Assembly (NCBI GenBank): GCA_002712305.1
Contig: PATE01000058.1
Span: 1-18,657 of the forward strand
Length of the DNA stretch: 18,657 bases
From: Gemmatimonadota bacterium
GTDB lineage: Bacteria; Latescibacterota; UBA2968; UBA8231
Reading direction: 5' to 3'
The position numbers and the translations under genes are program-made. Each line of letters opens with the position of its first letter. The stretch's first letter is position 1. This document shows positions 14,148 to 18,657 of this stretch, piece by piece. Below the pieces are notes generated by a model. It did no database searches. It was not told the origin of the DNA and saw only the letters and a program-made list of their open reading frames with translations.

Positions 14148-15137
14148 CTAGTGCGACCAGAGTCGCTTGTATTTGTCGTCACCTTCGAACTCCAGCATTT
14201 GGTCATACACCGCCTGCAGGGGTTCCAGCGCAGCGACCCCATCTTCGGCGCTACAGTTGGCAGGTCGTGACGCCCGAACAGAGGCGAAGAATTCCTGGTT
14301 CTGCACCAGGACGCCGGTCTCGTCTGCGTTCGCCGTCGTTTCGAAAACCGTGTCCCCAGCGAAACGAATTGTGCGACCGGCGATCTCGAGGACGCCGTTC
14401 TCACAGAGGAATCGATGTCCACCTGCGCCTTGCGGAGCGTTGTAGGACAGGCTGATCGTCGCCATCGCCTCGTTCTCGTAGCGAATCAGCAGACTCACAT
14501 CCATGGAGGTGTCGTTGATCGGGTGTTTCGGCGCCAGCTCTCCCCGCACGCGCCGCACCGGTGAATCGATCGTCCACAGAGAATAGTCGACCAGATGGCA
14601 GCCATGGTGAAAGACGACGTCGTCGACCCAACTCCGTTGGTAGCCGGTCCAGCCCACATTCTCGTGACGGAAGGAGAAACTGAAGACCTGGTGCTGATAG
14701 ATCTGCCCGGCCTTGCCCGAAGAGAGGAAGTCTTTGACGAACAGACCCGTGTCGGTGAATCGTTCCGTGTGGGCCACCATCACATTCCTGCCCACCTCCG
14801 CCGCTTTCTCAGCAATGCGCTGTGAACCGGCCAGCGACAGAGCGAGGGGAATCTCGACGAGGACATGTTTGCCTGCTTCGAGGCAAGCCATGGTTTGTTC
14901 GTAGTGAACCTGTGAGGGAGAGGCGATGATGACGGCATCCAACTCGTCATCGGCCAGGGCCTCTTGCAGAGAATCCGTGGCGCGCTCGAAGCCATGTCGC
15001 GTGGCGAATTCCTTGGCGGGCTCGAGTCGACGTCCCATCAGCGTGTACAGACGAACACCTTCTATCTGCTTGCAGGCCCCCGCGTGAAACTCGGCGATGC
15101 CACCGTAGCCGACGATACAGCAGGAGAGGGAATCCAT
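14148..15137 (-). CDS. Gfo/Idh/MocA-family dehydrogenase with EIP in place of EKP (329 aa)
   Basis: NAD(P)-dependent dehydrogenases of this family oxidise sugars, inositols and some aromatic semialdehydes. The N-terminal Rossmann motif is IVGYGGIAEFHAG (residues 8-20), and the second domain begins after IIASPSQVHYEQT (70-82). The motif usually read EKP, whose lysine takes part in catalysis in sugar-type members, is here E95-I96-P97 in HVLVEIPLALSL. The motif around RSWVDDVVFHHGCHLVDYSLW (split here: RSWVDDVV, then HHGCHLVDYSLW) carries the other expected catalytic His and Asp. From memory, LigC-type 4-carboxy-2-hydroxymuconate-6-semialdehyde dehydrogenases share both the EIP and the RSW...HH...H pattern, so a semialdehyde or hemiacetal substrate is possible. 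ATG 15137 is the natural start. The gene lies 13 bases downstream of the ferredoxin and 33 upstream of the RidA gene. Substrate unknown. Confidence 0.88.
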   Translation of the reverse strand: MDSLSCCIVGYGGIAEFHAGACKQIEGVRLYTLMGRRLEPAKEFATRHGFERATDSLQEALADDELDAVIIASPSQVHYEQTMACLEAGKHVLVEIPLALSLAGSQRIAEKAAEVGRNVMVAHTERFTDTGLFVKDFLSSGKAGQIYQHQVFSFSFRHENVGWTGYQRSWVDDVVFHHGCHLVDYSLWTIDSPVRRVRGELAPKHPINDTSMDVSLLIRYENEAMATISLSYNAPQGAGGHRFLCENGVLEIAGRTIRFAGDTVFETTANADETGVLVQNQEFFASVRASRPANCSAEDGVAALEPLQAVYDQMLEFEGDDKYKRLWSH

Positions 15138-15150
15138 GGGGCGCTGTGAG

Positions 15151-15498
15151 CTAACCCTCTCGTTCGATCTGTCGGAAAGGCTCCGGATTCACGAACTCTG
15201 TCACCACCTGACCGCCGATGAGATGTTCGGTGATGATGCGTTCCATCTTCTCAACCGTCAGTTGGTGATACCAGGTCTGGTCGGGCCAGACCATCGCCGT
15301 TGGCCCCTTCTCACAGACACGAAGGCAGTCTGCTTTGGTGCGATGAACCCCCGAGCGGGGATCACCGTATCCGAGTTCTCGCAGTCTCTTCTTGAGATAG
15401 TCCCAGATTTCGGCGCCCGAACCGTCGGTGTGGCACTTCGCTTTGGTCGGCGTCGCACACAGGAAGATGTGCCGCTCGATCGTGTCATCCGTCTGCAT
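15151..15498 (-). CDS. Thioredoxin-like [2Fe-2S] ferredoxin (115 aa)
   Basis: This small protein of the thioredoxin-fold [2Fe-2S] ferredoxin family resembles the ferredoxin domains of NuoE and formate dehydrogenases. HIFLCATPTKAKC gives C14 and C22, and KADCLRVCEKGPTAMVWPD gives C58 and C62, a C-x7-C ... C-x3-C pattern able to bind one cluster. WYHQLTVEKMERIITEHLIGG near the end is diagnostic (split: WYHQLTVEKM, ERIITEHLIGG). It carries single electrons to or from an unidentified partner. The open frame extends 12 codons further to 15534 and into proA, but the ATG at 15498 has AGAGAG a few bases upstream and leaves a normal 17-base gap after proA. The adjacent dehydrogenase is pyridine-nucleotide type and would not itself need a ferredoxin, so linkage by operon does not prove partnership. 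Confidence 0.9.
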   Translation of the reverse strand: MQTDDTIERHIFLCATPTKAKCHTDGSGAEIWDYLKKRLRELGYGDPRSGVHRTKADCLRVCEKGPTAMVWPDQTWYHQLTVEKMERIITEHLIGGQVVTEFVNPEPFRQIEREG

Positions 15499-15515
15499 CG
15501 ACTCTCTTTGTGTCG

Positions 15516-16883
15516 TCACGAGGCGCGCGTCCAATCCTTGTCGAGGGACCGATGCGTATACGGTTTGGCGGTCTCGCCGGAGTAGTCGTCGACGATCTGG
15601 CCGTCTCCCTCCAACAGATACTTGTAGGTCGTCAGACCTTCGAGACCGACCGGCCCCCGGCTGTGGAGACGACCGGTGCTGATGCCAATTTCGGCGCCCA
15701 GTCCGTAGCGATAGCCGTCGGCGAAACGTGTTGAGGCGTTGACGAAAACCGATGCCGAGTCGACGCCCTGCAGGAACCGGGTTGCAGCCGCCTTGTCCTC
15801 GGTCACGATTGAATCCGTATGGGCGGAGCCAAAACGATTGATGTGGTCGATCGCCTCTTCGAGGCTGTCCACGATCTTCACCGAGAGCACGTAGTCGAGA
15901 TACTCGGCACTCCAGTCCTTTTCCGTCGCCGCTTCCACCTGGCCATTCACGCCGGGCAGCGCCCGCACCCGATCATCGCCACGGATCAGGACCTTCGCCT
16001 CTCCGAGATCCTTGATGGCGCGCTGCAGGAACGACTCGGCCATGTCGGCGTGCACCAGCAAGGTCTCTTCCGTGCAACAGGTGGAGACGTCCTGAATCTT
16101 GGAGTCCACAGCAACTCGCAGGGCCTTGTCGAAATCGGCGGCTGCATCAACGTAAACGTGACAGACGCCATCGGTGTGACCGGTGACGGGGATCTTCGTA
16201 TTCGCCATCACGTAGGCGGCAAAGTCTTTTGACCCGCGCGGGATGATGAGATCGATCGCATCATCCATGCCGAGGATCTCGGTCACATCACCACGCGTTT
16301 CAAGCAGGGTCAGCCAACCGGCAGGAATCCCCTCCACCGCTTCGGTGGCACGTGTGATCACGTCGGCAAGAATTCGATTGGAATTTGCCGCTTCGGATCC
16401 ACCCTTGAGCAGCACGGCGTTGCCCGACTTCAGGCACAGCGCCGCAATCTGGACCAGCGCGTCGGGGCGAGACTCGAAGATGACCCCAACGACACCGATG
16501 GGAACGGTGACTCGGAACAACTCCAGGCCCTGGTCGAGTTCCGTAGCCCGCTGTGTCTGCCAAAGCGGATCGGGTTGGCCCGCCACGGAACGCACCATGT
16601 CGAGGGCGGTCTCAAACTTGCCTTTGCGCAGGTCGAGACGTGCCACCAGGGGCTCACCAATCTCGCCCTTGACCGCCAGCGTCGTCGCCGCATCACAGTC
16701 GAGGGTATTGGCCGCCATGATGGCGTCACGCTCGGACACCATCGCCGCTGCAATCGCCTCTAACGCCGCATCGCGCACCGACGGGTCGGTGGCTGCCAGT
16801 TTTCGCGCTGCGTCGCGGGCACCCAGCGCCCGACTGCGCAGAACACTGTCGGATGCGGTCGTCTCGGTTTTTGCCGTCGTCAT
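15516..16883 (-). CDS. proA: Gamma-glutamyl phosphate reductase (glutamate-5-semialdehyde dehydrogenase, 455 aa)
   Basis: ProA reduces L-glutamyl 5-phosphate with NADPH to glutamate-5-semialdehyde, which cyclises to pyrroline-5-carboxylate on the way to proline. The aldehyde-dehydrogenase-type fold is seen in VPIGVVGVIFESRPD (residues 127-141), GNAVLLKGGSEAANSN (154-169) and IIPRGSK (213-219). The active-site cysteine aligns with C269 in DVSTCCTEETLLVH; C270 next to it is unusual. The C-terminal block GAEIGISTGRLHSRGPVGLEG is diagnostic (listed from about residue 403). The protein is somewhat longer than the common 415-420 residues because of extra residues at both ends. ATG 16883 sits 19 bases after htpG and the gene is followed 17 bases later by the ferredoxin. 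proB and proC are not in the window, so proline synthesis genes are dispersed in this genome. Confidence 0.96.
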   Translation of the reverse strand: MTTAKTETTASDSVLRSRALGARDAARKLAATDPSVRDAALEAIAAAMVSERDAIMAANTLDCDAATTLAVKGEIGEPLVARLDLRKGKFETALDMVRSVAGQPDPLWQTQRATELDQGLELFRVTVPIGVVGVIFESRPDALVQIAALCLKSGNAVLLKGGSEAANSNRILADVITRATEAVEGIPAGWLTLLETRGDVTEILGMDDAIDLIIPRGSKDFAAYVMANTKIPVTGHTDGVCHVYVDAAADFDKALRVAVDSKIQDVSTCCTEETLLVHADMAESFLQRAIKDLGEAKVLIRGDDRVRALPGVNGQVEAATEKDWSAEYLDYVLSVKIVDSLEEAIDHINRFGSAHTDSIVTEDKAAATRFLQGVDSASVFVNASTRFADGYRYGLGAEIGISTGRLHSRGPVGLEGLTTYKYLLEGDGQIVDDYSGETAKPYTHRSLDKDWTRAS

Positions 16884-16902
16884 CTCTGCTTTGCCATTCC
16901 GC

Positions 16903-18657
16903 CTACGTTGAGCGGGCCTTCAAGGCCGCTTCGCTGGCAAGGGACATCATGCGCTGCACCTGACTCATCACGCGCTGGGGCTCTTCGACCTTGCCCTCTG
17001 CCAGAAGTACATAGTCGACGAGAAAGTGCGCCCAGTCCTTCAATTCCGCCGACGCCCGGTCGGCCTTCAGCAACTCACCCATGTTGACAATCGCGGGATG
17101 TGTTGGATTTACCTCAAGGGTTCGCTTCGTCAAAGGAAACGATTCATCCGACATCCGCATGAGTCGTTCCATCTGCTGACTGACACCGCCTTTGGGTACC
17201 ACGAGTGCGCAGGGACTGTCGGTGAGTCGATTCGACTCCTTCACTTCGCCCACTCGATCGGCCAGTTCCGTCTTCAGATAGCTGACCAGCTCGATCGTCC
17301 GCTCTTTGTCTTCCGCCGGTTCGTCGACGCCTTCGAGTTTGACCTCTTCTGGCAACTCCAGATCCTCTGCATCGATGGCGACGAAGTCTTTTCCATCGAA
17401 CTTCTGCAGCGAATTGACGACCCACTCGTCAACGGGATCGGTGAGATACAGGACTTCGAGATCGCGCTTGCGGAAGGCCTCCATGAGCGGACTCTGTTCG
17501 ACCTGCTGCCGATTCTCACCGGACAGATAGTAGATCGCCTCCTGATCGGATGTGGCCCGATCGATGTAGTCCTGCAGCGACACCAACCCTTCTGTATCGG
17601 GCGTGCGAGCCGGTCTGTCATCGGCCTCGTCCCCCTCGGCAACATCGTCGCTGCCCTCTTCGCTGCTCGTCTCAGCAGGTGCCACATCGGCGGCAAGCTT
17701 GGCAGAGAAACTGGAGTGGAAGCGCAGCAACTGGCTCACCTTCTCCTGATTCTCCACATCGCGAGCGACGCCTTCCTTCAACACGATGCCGAAAGACTCC
17801 CAGAAGGTCAGATACGCGGCCGGATCATTCTTCGACAACTCCTCGATCTTGTTGAGGATCCGTCGGGTGAGGGTCTGCCGGATCTTGGCAATCACGGGAT
17901 TATTCTGTAACGATTCGCGCGCCACATTCAGCGGCAGGTCATCACAGTCGACGACGCCCCGGACGAACCGTAGATACAGAGGTAGAATGTCGTTGCAGTC
18001 ATCCTGAATGAAGACACGCTTCACGTGCAGATGGATGGAGACCTTCGGCTCTGGGGCGAAGAGCAATTCCATCGGCGACTGGCGAGGGATATAGACCACC
18101 GCGAAGAACTGAATGGGCACATCCACCGCCGTGTGCTCCCAGGCCAGGGGTTCCTGATGGTCACCCGACAGATGTTGATAGAACTCCTTGTAGTTCTCTT
18201 CGGTGATCTCGTTTCGAGGGCGCGTCCACAGGGCAGAAGCAGCGTTGGCCTGCTTGCCGGCGACCTTGATCGGATAAGACACGTAGTCGGAGTGGCGACG
18301 AACGACCGACTCCAGTCGATGCGCGTCGAGGTATTCCTCGCAGTCGGAACGAACGAAGACCTTGATCTCCGTTCCCCGATCTGTCTTGTCCTTCGTCGAG
18401 GCGATCGTGTAGGCCCCATCGCCGGTGGACTCCCAGATCACCGCTTCTTCGTCTTTGTCGGCCGACTTCGTCGTGACCACCACGCGTTCGGCGATCATGA
18501 AGACGGAGTAGAAACCGACGCCGAATTGGCCGATCAGCTTCAGTTTGCTCTCTTCGTCGTCTTCATCGTTGAGACGTTCGATGAACTCGCGCGATCCGGA
18601 GCGGGCGATCGTTCCGATGTTGGCATTGACCTCATCTCGTGACATGCCAATGCCCGT
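16903..18657 (-). CDS. htpG: Chaperone protein HtpG (bacterial Hsp90), N-terminus beyond window
   Basis: This is the ATP-driven dimeric cytosolic chaperone Hsp90. The window begins inside the ATPase domain at TGIGMSRDEV (18657-18628). About 80-85 N-terminal residues lie outside. GQFGVGFYSVFM is the ATP-lid glycine motif. The middle domain has RGVVDCDDLPLNVARESLQ, whose Arg contacts the ATP gamma-phosphate, and SPLMEAFRKRDLEVLYLTDPVDEW (split: SPLMEAFRKRD, LEVLYLTDPVDEW). The C-terminal dimerisation domain ends in MSQVQRMMSLASEAALKARST (split: MSQVQRMMSL, ASEAALKARST). A roughly 40-residue acidic insertion not found in E. coli HtpG lies in the middle domain. It is the first visible gene of a closely spaced operon with proA 19 bases downstream. 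Any heat-shock promoter would be beyond the window edge. Confidence 0.97.
   Translation of the reverse strand, partial: TGIGMSRDEVNANIGTIARSGSREFIERLNDEDDEESKLKLIGQFGVGFYSVFMIAERVVVTTKSADKDEEAVIWESTGDGAYTIASTKDKTDRGTEIKVFVRSDCEEYLDAHRLESVVRRHSDYVSYPIKVAGKQANAASALWTRPRNEITEENYKEFYQHLSGDHQEPLAWEHTAVDVPIQFFAVVYIPRQSPMELLFAPEPKVSIHLHVKRVFIQDDCNDILPLYLRFVRGVVDCDDLPLNVARESLQNNPVIAKIRQTLTRRILNKIEELSKNDPAAYLTFWESFGIVLKEGVARDVENQEKVSQLLRFHSSFSAKLAADVAPAETSSEEGSDDVAEGDEADDRPARTPDTEGLVSLQDYIDRATSDQEAIYYLSGENRQQVEQSPLMEAFRKRDLEVLYLTDPVDEWVVNSLQKFDGKDFVAIDAEDLELPEEVKLEGVDEPAEDKERTIELVSYLKTELADRVGEVKESNRLTDSPCALVVPKGGVSQQMERLMRMSDESFPLTKRTLEVNPTHPAIVNMGELLKADRASAELKDWAHFLVDYVLLAEGKVEEPQRVMSQVQRMMSLASEAALKARST
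17587..17709 (-). other. Segment encoding an acidic insertion in the HtpG middle domain
   Basis: Between LLRFHSS and LVSLQDYIDR, where ordinary HtpG has only a short loop, about 40 extra residues appear. They include AETSSEEGSDDVAEGDEADD, rich in Asp, Glu and Ser, and then Pro/Arg. The position differs from the charged linker of eukaryotic Hsp90, which joins the N and middle domains. It is probably disordered and surface exposed. The frame and codon use continue smoothly, so it is part of the protein and not an assembly fault. Confidence 0.75.

Noticed and set aside
13353-14270. 305-codon plus-strand open frame opposite the RidA gene
   Set aside because: It is the antisense shadow of three tandem RidA domains; the repeats in it simply mirror those of the real gene.
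16903-18657. Multiple long plus-strand frames opposite htpG
   Set aside because: They are shadows of a highly conserved chaperone gene and have no start signals or domains.
1-18657. A defence island, CRISPR array, prophage or transposon
   Set aside because: No nuclease-helicase cassettes, integrases, transposases, spaced repeats or terminal inverted repeats were seen on either strand.

Overview
This window looks like chromosomal DNA of a G+C-rich, uncultivated Gram-negative-type bacterium. The evidence is a lipobox lipoprotein, a diheme c-type cytochrome with an export signal, and bS21, which most Actinobacteria lack. The mix of PhyH/2OG oxygenases, a Gfo/Idh/MocA dehydrogenase, a reaction-centre-type cytochrome with a TPR tail and a YHYH lipoprotein recalls groups such as Latescibacterota, Acidobacteriota or Gemmatimonadota. 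That placement is an inference from gene content and is not settled by the sequence. I found no rRNA, tRNA, CRISPR array, insertion sequence or phage gene. Coding density is very high, and the longest gap without a gene is about 200 bases.

Layout, left half. A decayed dihydroorotate-dehydrogenase-like gene (1-664, +) meets a two-gene minus-strand unit head-on: PhyH dioxygenase (1670-2500), then a D-2-hydroxyacid dehydrogenase (646-1668). A second, different 2OG-Fe(II) oxygenase (2650-3477, +) is divergent from the PhyH gene. Next come rpsU (3608-3850, +) and a very good intrinsic terminator. A minus-strand series follows, read right to left: membrane fatty-acid desaturase, diheme cytochrome, N-carbamoyl-D-amino-acid hydrolase and RNase D. 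The last two overlap by 4 bases.

Layout, right half. On the plus strand are a DAO-type flavin oxidoreductase (8142-9260) and a small ABM-like protein (9367-9675). A YHYH lipoprotein (9721-10743, -) is divergent from a SelA/DgaE-like PLP enzyme (10867-11970, +). A SlyD-like FKBP isomerase (12007-12492, -) is followed by the C-terminal remnant of a beta-helix protein (12569-12901, +). The right end is a tight five-gene minus-strand operon in transcription order: htpG (cut by the window end), proA, a thioredoxin-like [2Fe-2S] ferredoxin, a Gfo/Idh/MocA dehydrogenase and a protein made of three tandem RidA domains.

I see no obvious defence or mobile system. The most unusual item is the three-domain RidA protein. 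The family normally works as a homotrimer, so one chain could form a covalent pseudo-trimer, and all three domains lack the arginine needed for canonical imine deamination. Other points of interest are an acidic insertion inside HtpG, an EIP motif replacing EKP in the dehydrogenase, and two gene remnants (DHOD-like and beta-helix) in otherwise intact DNA, which suggest local gene turnover.
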